Positions 1 through 8,498 of a DNA stretch of 64,000 nt are shown in pieces. The DNA comes from Halorussus rarus (lineage in GTDB: Archaea > Halobacteriota > Halobacteria > Halobacteriales > Haladaptataceae). A program made the position numbers and the translations under genes. How positions within the stretch are numbered: position 1 is the first letter of the stretch; the number at the start of each line of letters is the position of its first letter. The notes beneath the pieces were generated by a model. The model had not been told where the DNA came from and did not search any database. It saw nothing but the letters and a program-made list of their open reading frames with translations. Location of the stretch: NCBI RefSeq assembly GCF_003369835.1, contig NZ_QPMJ01000001.1, positions 1,421,589 to 1,485,588 on the forward strand, given 5' to 3'.

Positions 1-54
1 CGGGCGATGGACGACGCGCTCGACGACGAGCGGAAGTTACGGGTCGAAGAGTAG
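1..54 (+). CDS. C-terminal tail of an upstream gene (partial)
   Basis: The first 54 bases read open in frame 1 and end in TAG at 52-54, giving an acidic tail ending KLRVEE. Codon use (GAC, GAG, CTC, GTC) matches the other genes here. The body lies outside the window, so the function cannot be named. It would converge on gltX, whose stop is 35 bases further on. Confidence 0.5.
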   Translation, partial: RAMDDALDDERKLRVEE

Positions 55-88
55 CTGTCACGGGCCCTGCCGGGAATTTCGATGGCGA

Positions 89-1813
89 CTACTCGTGGGC
101 GAAGTACGCCACGGATTCGTCGCTGTCCTCGTGGTCGTCGACGCGGGCGAACCCGACGCGCTCGAACTGGACCATCTCGTCAACCTGGGTGTCGCGGAAG
201 CCCGGTTCGGCGTAGCCCACGACGCCGCCGTCGGGAGTCCGCATCCGGGTCAGGACCGTGGTGTCGGCCGGCACCCAGTGGATGACGTCGACGCCCTCCT
301 CGCGGACCGCGGCGATGTCGTCGCCGGCATATTCGAATTCGTCGCCGTCGCGACGGAAGCAGCCGAACCCCTTGAGCCAGATGCGCTCGCCGTCGGCCGG
401 GACGTCGGGCTCTTCGACGCGGACGCGGGTGCCGACGTCGATGTCGCGTGTGCCCCGCTCGTCGTGGTTGGGGTGGACCGGCGGGTGAGCGGTCTCTGGG
501 TAATCGCCCGTCAGCGTGAAGTCGGCGTGGTCCTCCCGGACGAAGAAGTACCGGTCGGCCCCGTCGTCGATGATATCGCGGTTGTTGGCGTACACCGAGC
601 TCATCGCGAGGTCGACGTTACTCGTGGAGGTGCCGAGCTCGATCATCGCGTCGACGATTGCCTCGCCGCGAATGCCCCGGCGCTCGACGCTCGGCAGGGT
701 CGGCGCGCGCGGGTCGTCCCAGCCGTCGAGTTCGCCGGCCTCGATGAGTTCGCGGATGGTCGAGGTCGACATCTTCACGTCGTAGGCGTCGACCTGGACG
801 TGACCCCAGTGGACCACCTCGGGATACTCCCAGTCGAAGTAGTCGTAGACGAACCGCTGGCGCTTCGCCGAGTCCTGGAGGTCGATGCCCCGGATGATGT
901 GGGTGACGCCCGTGAGGTGGTCGTCGACGCCCGACTGGAAGTCGAGCATCGGCCAGCATCGGTAGTCCTCGGCCTCCTCGCGCGGGTGGGGCGTGTCGAT
1001 GATGCGGAAGCCGACCCAGTCGCGCAGCGCGGGATTTTTGTGCTCGATGTCGGTCCTGACCCGGAGGACCATCTCGCCCGACTCGTACTCGCCGTCGACC
1101 ATGGCCTCGAACTCCTCCATCGTAGTCTCGGGGTCCTTGTCGCGGTGGGGACACGGCTCGCCCGAGTTCTTCAGGTCCGAGAACTCCTCGCCGGAGCACG
1201 AGCAGGTGTAGGCTCCGCCCTTCTCGATGAGGTCGCGGGCGTGGTCGTAGTAGACGTCGAGGCGGTCGCTCGCCCGGAGGACCTCGGCCGGTTCGAATCC
1301 CAGGTAGTCGACCTCCTCCAGGATCTCGTCGTAGGCCCACAGCAGCGGGCGCTTGGTCTCGGGGTCGGTGTCGTCGAACCGGACGACGAACTCGCCGTCG
1401 TACCGCTCGGCGTAGGTGCCGATGACCGCGGGCATCCGGGCGTGGCCGAGGTGCCACGGGCCGTTCGGGTTCGGGGCACAGCGCATCCGGATCTCGTCGT
1501 ACTCCTCGGCGTCCGGGAGGTCCGGCAGCGGGTGGTCCTCGCCCTCGTCCTCGCTCTCGATCTCCTCCAGCCAGTCGGGCGCGAGGTCGGCCAGCCGGTC
1601 GCGGCGCTCGTCGGTCGAGAGGTCGTTGACCCGCGAGACCACCGGGCCGATGACGCCCGGAATCTCGTCGCCGTGCTGGCGGAAGTCGGGGTTCTCGCCC
1701 ATCAGCGGGCCCATCACCGCGCCGACGTCGGCCTCGCTGCCGTGCTTGACCGCGTTGACGAGGGCGTGCTTCTCGGCCTCCGTCTCGATGCGATCGCGGA
1801 GTTCGTCGTTCAT
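89..1813 (-). CDS. gltX: glutamyl-tRNA synthetase (archaeal GluRS)
   Basis: Charges tRNA(Glu) with glutamate in the cytoplasm. The 574-residue length fits archaeal GluRS. There is an N-terminal helical extension of about 100 residues, then the class I Rossmann catalytic domain with the HIGH-type motif in APNPNGPWHLGHARMP (HLGH at residues 121-124) and the KMSKS-type motif as VKMSTSTI near residue 348. A C-terminal beta-barrel anticodon-binding region follows. The start is the ATG at 1811-1813. It stands alone, divergent from the Bat-type regulator. Family assignment is secure. Confidence 0.97.
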   Translation of the reverse strand: MNDELRDRIETEAEKHALVNAVKHGSEADVGAVMGPLMGENPDFRQHGDEIPGVIGPVVSRVNDLSTDERRDRLADLAPDWLEEIESEDEGEDHPLPDLPDAEEYDEIRMRCAPNPNGPWHLGHARMPAVIGTYAERYDGEFVVRFDDTDPETKRPLLWAYDEILEEVDYLGFEPAEVLRASDRLDVYYDHARDLIEKGGAYTCSCSGEEFSDLKNSGEPCPHRDKDPETTMEEFEAMVDGEYESGEMVLRVRTDIEHKNPALRDWVGFRIIDTPHPREEAEDYRCWPMLDFQSGVDDHLTGVTHIIRGIDLQDSAKRQRFVYDYFDWEYPEVVHWGHVQVDAYDVKMSTSTIRELIEAGELDGWDDPRAPTLPSVERRGIRGEAIVDAMIELGTSTSNVDLAMSSVYANNRDIIDDGADRYFFVREDHADFTLTGDYPETAHPPVHPNHDERGTRDIDVGTRVRVEEPDVPADGERIWLKGFGCFRRDGDEFEYAGDDIAAVREEGVDVIHWVPADTTVLTRMRTPDGGVVGYAEPGFRDTQVDEMVQFERVGFARVDDHEDSDESVAYFAHE

Positions 1814-1948
1814 TACCGGGTCGTTGGGGCGTCTGCGGGAAAACTCGTCCGGATTCGATTCCGCCCGCCGGTTCGGAGTCGCTCCCGAGAGGTATCAGAT
1901 CGCTAACCAAGGTCCTTAGGTTCGCGCCCGCGTACCACCCGGCAGAAC

Positions 1949-3976
1949 GTGACCTCCGAACGCCAGCGCGTCGAACGGGAGGCGCCCGACCGGACCGCAG
2001 GCACCCCCGGGACGAAGACGATCCAGATCCTCTACGTCGACGAGGACGACCCGCCGACCGCGCTCTCGGGCGGCGACGACGTATCGGTCGCGACAGTCTC
2101 GACGGCGGCGGCCGCCCGCGACTACCTCGCAGTCGAGGGCGACGTCGACTGCGTCGTCAGCGAGTACGCCCTGGCCGAGAGCGACGGTCTGGCCCTTCTC
2201 GAGGCCGTCCGCCACGACCATCCGAACCTGCCGTTCGTGCTGTACACGGAGTCAGGCAGCGAGGCGGTCGCCAGCGAGGCCGTCGGGATGGGCGCGACCG
2301 ACTACCTCCGGAAGGCCGACGGCGGCGACCAACTCCGCGAGCGCGTGAGTCGGGCCGTGGCCGCGGCCAGCGTCGAGACCGGCTCGGGCGTCTCGGGCGA
2401 CCGGCTCCGCGAACTGACCAACGCATTTCCGGACGTGGCCTTCGTCCTCGACGAGAACGGTCAGTACCTGGAGGTGCTGTCCGGACCGGGCACCGCCGAC
2501 CTCCGAACCGTCGACCAGGAGCGGCTGGTCGGCAAGCGCCTCCACGACGCCTTCCCGGACGAGCAGGCCGACCGGTTCCTCGACCTCGTCCGGACCACCC
2601 TCGAGACCGGCGGGGTCGAGACGATAGAGTACGACGCCGAGACCTCGGCCGGCACGCGATGGTTCGAGGGCCGGACCGCGCCGCTGGGCGACACCATCGA
2701 CGGGCGGGACGCGGTGGTCTGGGTGGCCCGCGACGTGACCGACCGCCGGGAGAGCGAGCGCCGACTCGCCGAGAGCCGGGACGCGCTGACCCGTCTGAGC
2801 CGCATCAACGGGCTGATCCACCACATCGTCCAGTCGCTCGTCGGTTCGGCGACCCGCGGGGAGATCGAGCGAACCGTCTGCGAGGAGCTGGCCAACTCGG
2901 AGTTCTACGAGTTCGCCTGGATCGGCGGCCCGTGGGTCAAGGACCAGAAGATGCATCCCGAGACCATCGTCGGCGTCGACCGGGCGGACGTCGAGCGGCT
3001 CGTCGAGGCGACCCAGTCGCAGGCCGCGGACGAGAACGCGCTCGCCCGGGTCGTCCGCGAGAACGAGTCGGCCGTGGTCTCGGACATCTCCCGGTCCGAC
3101 GCCATCTCCGACCGCGAGCGCGAGATCATGACCGAACTGGGAATGTCCTCGGCGGTCCTCGTGCCGCTGACGTACGGCAACACCAACTACGGCGTGCTGG
3201 GCATCAGCGGGGCGTGCACCGGCGCGTACGCCGACCGGGAGCTGACCGCGCTCGAGACGCTGGGCGAGATCGTCGCCTTCGCCATCAACGCGGTCAAGAA
3301 CCGGAAGCTGCTGCTCTCGAACACCGCGGTCGAACTGGAGTTCGCGGTCGAGAGCCCGAAGTCGGGGTTCTGCCGGCTCTCGGCCGAGCTCGACGCCCGG
3401 TTCTCGCTCGAGGGCGTCGTCCCGATCCGGGAGGACAAGCTGCTGGAGTACGTCGCGGTCGAGGGCGCGCCGGCGTCGACCGTGCTCGACGGGCTGGCGG
3501 ACCTCGACGTCGTCGAGGGGAGTCGGATCGTGACCGACGACGGAGAGGAGTGCCTGCTGGAGCTCGACCTCGCGTGGTCCGGCGTCGACCAACTCGTGAA
3601 GGCCGGCACCGTGGTCAAGTCTGCGGTGGCCGAGGACGGCGCCGTCAGGTACGTCGCGGAGGCGTCCTCGGACGTGAACGTTCGGGACGTCGTCGACAGC
3701 TTCCGGACGACGTACCCCGACGCCGAACTCGTGAGCAAGCAGGAGGTCGACCGACCGGTCGACACCGCCCAGGAGTTCCGCCAGACGCTCCGCGAGGACC
3801 TGACCGAAAAACAGCGCACCGCGCTCCAGGCCGCGTACTTCGGGGGCTACTACGAGTACCCCCGCGAGAGCACGGGCGAGGAGGTGGCCGACTCGCTCGA
3901 CATCTCCTCGCCCACGCTCCACCAGCACCTCCGGGCCGCACAGCGCAAACTCGTGGGGACGTTCCTCGACTGGTGA
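1949..3976 (+). CDS. Bat-type multidomain regulator (receiver-PAS-GAF-HTH_10)
   Basis: 675 residues with a GTG start. Order: a receiver-like domain (about 25-140), PAS (about 155-270), GAF (about 285-440), a bacterioopsin-activator-type domain (about 450-600) and a C-terminal HTH_10 DNA-binding domain (about 615-670, with LTEKQRTALQAAYFGGYYEY). Proteins of this layout in haloarchaea are cytoplasmic transcription regulators sensing redox, light or small ligands. The receiver has Glu where the phosphorylated Asp should be (CVVSEYALAES instead of VVSDY), while the later Lys (DYLRKADGG) is kept, so phosphotransfer is unlikely. The regulated genes cannot be told from the sequence. Confidence 0.9.
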   Translation: MTSERQRVEREAPDRTAGTPGTKTIQILYVDEDDPPTALSGGDDVSVATVSTAAAARDYLAVEGDVDCVVSEYALAESDGLALLEAVRHDHPNLPFVLYTESGSEAVASEAVGMGATDYLRKADGGDQLRERVSRAVAAASVETGSGVSGDRLRELTNAFPDVAFVLDENGQYLEVLSGPGTADLRTVDQERLVGKRLHDAFPDEQADRFLDLVRTTLETGGVETIEYDAETSAGTRWFEGRTAPLGDTIDGRDAVVWVARDVTDRRESERRLAESRDALTRLSRINGLIHHIVQSLVGSATRGEIERTVCEELANSEFYEFAWIGGPWVKDQKMHPETIVGVDRADVERLVEATQSQAADENALARVVRENESAVVSDISRSDAISDREREIMTELGMSSAVLVPLTYGNTNYGVLGISGACTGAYADRELTALETLGEIVAFAINAVKNRKLLLSNTAVELEFAVESPKSGFCRLSAELDARFSLEGVVPIREDKLLEYVAVEGAPASTVLDGLADLDVVEGSRIVTDDGEECLLELDLAWSGVDQLVKAGTVVKSAVAEDGAVRYVAEASSDVNVRDVVDSFRTTYPDAELVSKQEVDRPVDTAQEFRQTLREDLTEKQRTALQAAYFGGYYEYPRESTGEEVADSLDISSPTLHQHLRAAQRKLVGTFLDW

Positions 3977-3977
3977 A

Positions 3978-4022
3978 CGAACGTTCGGTCCAGGGGGTTC
4001 CAGTTGGCTGAGTGAACGTTCA
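3978..4022. repeat. pair of 10-bp GAACGTTC palindromes
   Basis: CGAACGTTCG at 3978-3987 and TGAACGTTCA at 4013-4022 are each perfect 10-bp palindromes sharing the GAACGTTC core, 35 bp apart start to start. Each is followed by a GTCCA-like tail (GGTCCA and GTCCA). They lie just after the stop of the Bat-type regulator and 120-165 bp before the DUF7344 gene. They look like a two-site operator; the binding protein is unknown. Confidence 0.4.
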
Positions 4023-4141
4023 GTCCACCTCTAAGACGGTTGATATTCGGCGTTTGACACTCTCTCGCGGCTGTACCTCACTGTTGAGGCATGGGTTTGT
4101 TATCCCCTTCTGGCGAACGATTCGGGTGGAGGTCAGCCGCC

Positions 4142-4543
4142 ATGAACAACGACTCGATACGGTCGGGAAACGCAAGCGACCACGCCCTCCAGAACGGTCG
4201 CGCAGTCACGACGCCCTCGTTCGACACGCTCTTCGACCTCCTCGCGGAGCGTCGCCGCCGGTACGCGCTCTACACCCTCGTCGGCACCGACGACGGCCTC
4301 GCCGACGTCGAGGACCTCGCCGACGAAGTCGCGGTGTGGGAGGCCCGGAACGGCGAGGAGACGATCACCGATTCACTCCGGCAGGAGATCGCGGTCGAAC
4401 TCCGCCAGACCCACCTCCCGCGTCTGGCCGAGGACGACATCGTAGAGTTCGACCCGCGCAGCGACGTGGTCCGCTACTGGCGACAGCCCACCCTCGAAGA
4501 GTACCTCGAACACACCCACTACAAGGAGTTCCCGAGCGAGTGA
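4142..4543 (+). CDS. small winged-helix protein, DUF7344 type
   Basis: 133 residues from the ATG at 4142. An ATG at 4091 would add 17 residues that do not look like this family. The core reads FDTLFDLLAERRRRYALYTL, followed by a helical segment and THLPRLAEDDIVEFD, the layout of haloarchaeal DUF7344 winged-helix proteins, which are thought to be cytoplasmic DNA-binding regulators. A second member lies at 62918-63250. The two GAACGTTC palindromes lie upstream. No target is known. Confidence 0.8.
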   Translation: MNNDSIRSGNASDHALQNGRAVTTPSFDTLFDLLAERRRRYALYTLVGTDDGLADVEDLADEVAVWEARNGEETITDSLRQEIAVELRQTHLPRLAEDDIVEFDPRSDVVRYWRQPTLEEYLEHTHYKEFPSE

Positions 4544-4589
4544 GGTCGCGAGACCGGTCGCTCGCTCCCCGTTGACGCTTCGGCGCCGT

Positions 4590-4602
4590 CCCCCGTTTTT
4601 TC
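4590..4602 (+). terminator. T-run behind the DUF7344 gene
   Basis: CCCCG followed by six T (4596-4601), about 50 bases past the DUF7344 stop and in a convergent region before idsA. Oligo-T tracts are the usual archaeal termination signal. There is no clear hairpin. Confidence 0.35.
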
Positions 4603-4733
4603 TCGCCTCTCCAGACGCCCGCTACTGTCGCTGACGTGCCATCCCGACGAGGGAGCAGTCGCCACTGCGGAGTGTGACGGACGCCCCCGAGCGCCGGGGC
4701 CCGAGAGCTTCGGCGTCTGAAAATCGGACTGGG

Positions 4734-5795
4734 TCAGTAGCCCCGCTCGATGAGGTAGTCGGCGATGCCCTCGAGCAGTTCCTTCGACTCGTTGTCCGGG
4801 AGGACCGCGAGCCTGTCCTTGCCGCGGGTGACCAGCTCCTGGGCCTTCTCCGTCGCGTAGTCGATGCTGCCTGCGTCCTCGAGCCGTGCGACCGCCTCGT
4901 CGATCTCTGCCTCGGTGACCGAGTCCACGTCGTCGGTCTCGACCAGCGCGTCGACGTCGACGCCCTGCTCGCGGGCGTGGAGCGTGATGATCGTCTGCTT
5001 GTTCTCCACGAGGTCGCTGCCGCGCTGCTTGCCGAGCTTCTCGCTGGGCACCGTCAGGTCGAGCACGTCGTCCTGGATCTGGAACGCCCGACCCACGTCG
5101 ATGCCGTACCGGTACAGCTCCTCGACGGTCTCGTCGTCCGCACCGAGCAGGATGGCCGGGATGGTCGCCGCGGCGCCGTACAGCACCGCGGTCTTGTCCT
5201 TGATCATCTCGAGGTACTCGTCGGGGAGCACGTCCGCGCGCTCCTCGAAGGCGATGTCGCGGGCCTGGCCCTCGCAGATGTTGGTACACGTCGTCGCCAG
5301 CACGTCGGTTGCCTCCACGACCCGCTCGGGGTCGGCGTCGGCCTCCACGAGGATCTCGAACGCCTTCGAGTAGAGGGTGTCGCCCGCCAGGATGGCGGTC
5401 TCGGTGTCGTACTCCCGGTGGACCGCGGGTACGCCCCGGCGCAGGTCGTCGTCGTCCATGATGTCGTCGTGGATGAGCGTGAACGACTGGATGACCTCGA
5501 TGCTTACCGCGGCCGCCATCAGGTCGACGGCGCCGCCGGTCAGGTCCGGGAAGTTCCGGTAGTCGGTCTCCGCCGGATCGGCGTCGACGTCGGCGAGCGC
5601 CTCCGCGACGAGCAGCAGCACGGTCGGCCGCAGGCGTTTGCCGCCCGCGTCGAGCAGGTACCGGACCGCCTCGTAGAGGCGCTCGGGCTCTGCGACCGGC
5701 AGGTCCTCGTCGATGGCCGCGTTGACGATCTCCCGCCGCTGTTCGACCGCCCCAAGCACCTGCTCTTCCAGTGTCCCGGCGCTCGCGTCCGTCAT
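4734..5795 (-). CDS. idsA: geranylgeranyl/geranylfarnesyl diphosphate synthase
   Basis: 353-residue trans-isoprenyl diphosphate synthase that builds C20 (possibly C25) isoprenoid chains for archaeal ether lipids from IPP and allylic diphosphates. Both Asp-rich Mg-binding motifs are visible: LIHDDIMDDDDLRRG near residue 112 and FQIQDDVLDLT near residue 235. ATG start at 5793-5795, one base after the rnj stop, so it is cotranscribed with rnj. Mevalonate kinase and isopentenyl phosphate kinase lie just upstream on the same strand, consistent with an isoprenoid cluster. Exact chain length cannot be told. Confidence 0.96.
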   Translation of the reverse strand: MTDASAGTLEEQVLGAVEQRREIVNAAIDEDLPVAEPERLYEAVRYLLDAGGKRLRPTVLLLVAEALADVDADPAETDYRNFPDLTGGAVDLMAAAVSIEVIQSFTLIHDDIMDDDDLRRGVPAVHREYDTETAILAGDTLYSKAFEILVEADADPERVVEATDVLATTCTNICEGQARDIAFEERADVLPDEYLEMIKDKTAVLYGAAATIPAILLGADDETVEELYRYGIDVGRAFQIQDDVLDLTVPSEKLGKQRGSDLVENKQTIITLHAREQGVDVDALVETDDVDSVTEAEIDEAVARLEDAGSIDYATEKAQELVTRGKDRLAVLPDNESKELLEGIADYLIERGY

Positions 5796-5796
5796 G

Positions 5797-7149
5797 TTAC
5801 TCGACGAGCTGGATGAGGTTGCCGTTGCTCGTCACGTGGAGGTCCCGACCCAGTTCGTAGCCCTGGCTCTCGGCGAGGCTCACGTACGGCGCGAACCCCT
5901 TCATGTCCTGGTGGGCCGGGATGATGTTCTGCGGCTGGAGCGCGTCGATCATCTGGTAGTGACCCTCCTCGCGGAGGTGGCCCGAGACGTGGATGTCGTC
6001 GTAGATGCGAGCGCCCTGCATCTTCAGGAGGCGCTCGGACTGGTAGCGCTGGCCCTCGTTGGTCGGCTCCGGAATCACGCGGGCCGAGAAGATGACCTTG
6101 TCGCCGTTCTCCAGTTCGTAGGGCGTCTCGCCCCGGCCCATCCGGGTGAGCATCGCGCGGGGCTCGCCCTGGTGGCCCGTGACGATGGGGAGGTAGTTCT
6201 CCTTGCCCTCCTTCATGATCCGCTTGAAGGTGCGGTCGACCGACTTGCGGTGCCCGAACATCCCCATGTCCTCGGGGAAGTCGACGAAGTCGAGCCGCTC
6301 CGCGGTACCCGAGTACTTCTCCATCGACCGGCCGAGCAGCACGGGTTCGCGGCCGATGTCGTGAGCGAACTCCACGAGACTCTTGACGCGGGCGATGTGG
6401 CTTGAGAACGTCGTCGCCACGATGCCGCCGTCGTAGTCCTCGATGGAGGTCATGACGTCCTTGAGGTGCCGACGGGCGACCGCCTCGCTCGGCGTCCGAC
6501 CCTTCCGGCCCGCGTTGGTGCAGTCCTCGATGTACGCCAGCACGCCCTCGCCCTCGCGACCGATTTCGCGGAACCGCTTCATGTCGATGGGGTCGCCGAG
6601 CACCGGCGTGTGGTCCATCCGCTTGTCGAGGCCGTAGACGACCGCGCCCTCGGGCGTGTGGAGCACCGGGTTGATGGCGTCGATGATGGAGTGGGTCACG
6701 TTGACGAACTCCAGTTCGACCTGCCCGGAGTCGCCGATGGACATCGTCTCGCCCGCCTCCATCTTCACGAGATCGTTCTCGACGCCGAACTTCTGCTCGC
6801 CCTGGATCTGCTGCTTGACCAGTTCGATGGTGTAGGGCGAGGCCACGACCGGCGCGCTGTACCGGTGGGCCAGCTTGCTGATGGCGCCGATGTGGTCGAG
6901 GTGACCGTGCGTCGGCACGATGGCCTGGACGTCACCTTCGAGGTCCGACATCACGCGGTCGTCCGGTATCGCTCCCATGTCGATGAGGTCGAGACTGTGC
7001 AGTTTCTCCGTCTCGACGTTGTCGTGGAGCAGCACCTTCGAGAGGTTCAGCCCCATGTCGAAGATGACAACGTCGTCGCCCGCGCGGACGGCGGTGCACT
7101 GCCGTCCGACTTCCTCGTAACCGCCGATGGTTGCAATTTCGATTTCCAT
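5797..7149 (-). CDS. rnj: archaeal ribonuclease J (5'-exonuclease)
   Basis: 450-residue metallo-beta-lactamase/beta-CASP nuclease acting on RNA 5' ends. The zinc motif [15 protein letters not shown] lies near residue 80, later ligand residues include [12 protein letters not shown] and the C-terminal IIPAHQD (His), and the beta-CASP segment is in the middle. Length matches archaeal RNase J. It is directly followed by idsA with a 1-base gap. Upstream is an unusually long non-coding leader with strong hairpins (see 7150-7739), which may matter for control of an RNase. Confidence 0.95.
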   Translation of the reverse strand: MEIEIATIGGYEEVGRQCTAVRAGDDVVIFDMGLNLSKVLLHDNVETEKLHSLDLIDMGAIPDDRVMSDLEGDVQAIVPTHGHLDHIGAISKLAHRYSAPVVASPYTIELVKQQIQGEQKFGVENDLVKMEAGETMSIGDSGQVELEFVNVTHSIIDAINPVLHTPEGAVVYGLDKRMDHTPVLGDPIDMKRFREIGREGEGVLAYIEDCTNAGRKGRTPSEAVARRHLKDVMTSIEDYDGGIVATTFSSHIARVKSLVEFAHDIGREPVLLGRSMEKYSGTAERLDFVDFPEDMGMFGHRKSVDRTFKRIMKEGKENYLPIVTGHQGEPRAMLTRMGRGETPYELENGDKVIFSARVIPEPTNEGQRYQSERLLKMQGARIYDDIHVSGHLREEGHYQMIDALQPQNIIPAHQDMKGFAPYVSLAESQGYELGRDLHVTSNGNLIQLVE

Positions 7150-7739
7150 AGTTTCACCTTATGTACGCAAAGCCACGTCGTCGCGGCCGAGCCGCGCCGG
7201 CTCCGCGACGGAACCGGATCGCGCCGCGGCAGCGCCACGGTGTTTCGCGGCGAAGCCGCGCAACGTGGCGTCCGTACGCACGTAAACCTGCTCGGGCGAG
7301 CGGTCCCTGGTCCGCGGCGTCTTGCAGCCGTCGACGGGACAACCCGGTGGCGTCCGGCCACGTTTCCCGAGCTACGGGTCTATGAGGCGTTTAGACTCCC
7401 CGGTAATAAAAACTGCCGGGATTGGCCCGGTTCGAGCGCAAGATGAATGTTTTGGCCGACGGGGTGCGTCGACTGCCGCGACCAGATCTCCGATACAGCA
7501 CACAGAGAACGGGAATCAAACGGCCTGATACCGGTGTTCCGCTCGGCCGAAACGGGACCGTCTCGGCCGCTAGGCCATTCGGGACCGCCGTAGGCCAACG
7601 TTTAAATACGAAACCGGGACGAACTCGCCACGGACGCTCCGCGCGGTCGCCCGGCGCCGGGGCCGGGGACCGCCAGTCCGGCTACCCCGAGAGGGCTGCG
7701 CCAGAACACCGTAAACGGGGAGCAACCGCCGAACCGAAC
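7150..7739 (-). other. 590-bp non-coding stretch; structured leader of rnj
   Basis: No convincing gene on either strand. Reading toward rnj, two strong hairpins sit next to the start codon. One has arms CGTCGCGG (7179-7186) and CCGCGACG (7203-7210), with an inner AGCC/GGCT stem. The other, at 7233-7270, has outer arms CGCCACG/CGTGGCG and inner arms CGCGGC/GCCGCG around GAA. A TATA-like TTTTTATTA (minus strand, about 7402-7412) would give a leader of about 220 bases. A second TATA-like TATTTAAA lies at 7600-7608. I looked for tRNA, SRP RNA and RNase P RNA here and could not support any. Confidence 0.5.
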
Positions 7740-8498
7740 CTATCGCCCGTCGATTCGCGTCCCCGGATTTTCGCCCGCGAGGAACGCTTCGAGGTCGGCG
7801 GGCCCGAAGACGGTCGCGGGCGCGCCGAGCGACAGCAGCGCCCGGACCTTTCCGGCCATCCCGCCGGTCACGTCGGTCGCGTCGCTCCCGCCGAGGTACT
7901 CGGCCACCTCGTCGAACGACCGGATCTCCGGAATCACGTCCTCGTCGTCGTCGAGTACCCCTGGGACCGTCGAGCAGAACCCCACGCGGTCGGCGTCGAT
8001 GCCGTCGGCGACGGCCGTGACAACCTCGTCGCCGCTGAGGATGGTCACGCCCTCGCTTTCGTGGGCCACCACGTCGCCGTGGAGCACCGGGACGAACCCC
8101 TCGCCGAGCATCGTCTCGACCTGTTCGGTCGTGAGCGTCAGGTTCGCGTCGCGGTCCCGGCGGGCCGCCGAGAAGGGGTGGACCGGCACCGCTGGGACGT
8201 CGCGGTCGTGGAGGCGCGCGAGTACGAAGTCGTTGAGCGTCTTCATCGCGCCGTGAATCTCGACCGCCGCCGCGGCGTCGTCCGAGCCGTCGGTCTTCGA
8301 GACGCCGTGCTCGCTGGCGCGGTGGTGGCCGAAGCTCCCGCCGCCGTGGACGACGACGAGCTCCGAGATGTCACCCCCGGCGAGCGCGTCGGCGACGGCG
8401 TCGGCGGCCCGGTCGAGCGCCGGCCCGTCCAGCGCCTCGGCGCGGTCCTTGTCGGTGATGACGCTCCCGCCGAGCTTGAGGACGGTGGTCTCGCTCAT
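7740..8498 (-). CDS. isopentenyl phosphate kinase
   Basis: 252-residue amino-acid-kinase-fold enzyme that phosphorylates isopentenyl phosphate to IPP, the last step of the archaeal modified mevalonate pathway. The N-terminal KLGGSVITDKD nucleotide motif and the GGGSFGHHRA segment, whose His is the substrate-binding residue of the family, are present, as is the C-terminal DVTGGMAGKV motif. The start is ATG at 8496-8498, immediately abutting the stop of mevalonate kinase, so the two genes are one transcription unit. Confidence 0.95.
   Translation of the reverse strand: MSETTVLKLGGSVITDKDRAEALDGPALDRAADAVADALAGGDISELVVVHGGGSFGHHRASEHGVSKTDGSDDAAAAVEIHGAMKTLNDFVLARLHDRDVPAVPVHPFSAARRDRDANLTLTTEQVETMLGEGFVPVLHGDVVAHESEGVTILSGDEVVTAVADGIDADRVGFCSTVPGVLDDDEDVIPEIRSFDEVAEYLGGSDATDVTGGMAGKVRALLSLGAPATVFGPADLEAFLAGENPGTRIDGR

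Noticed and set aside
1285-1310. GGTTCGAATCC, a tRNA T-loop-like sequence.
   Set aside because: It lies inside the gltX coding sequence (GFEP codons) and no acceptor or anticodon stem is present around it.
95-1906. A 603-residue open frame opposite gltX.
   Set aside because: It is the antisense of GluRS, whose motifs are unmistakable. Long antisense frames are expected at this GC content; the protein is Val/Asp/Arg-rich and unlike any family.
7600-7740. Possible SRP RNA or other structured RNA, because GGGAGCAACC near 7718-7727 resembles the conserved helix-8 sequence of archaeal SRP RNA.
   Set aside because: An SRP RNA of about 300 bases with helix 8 here would have to run deep into the ipk gene, the apical loop does not fit GNAR, and no matching terminal stems are visible.
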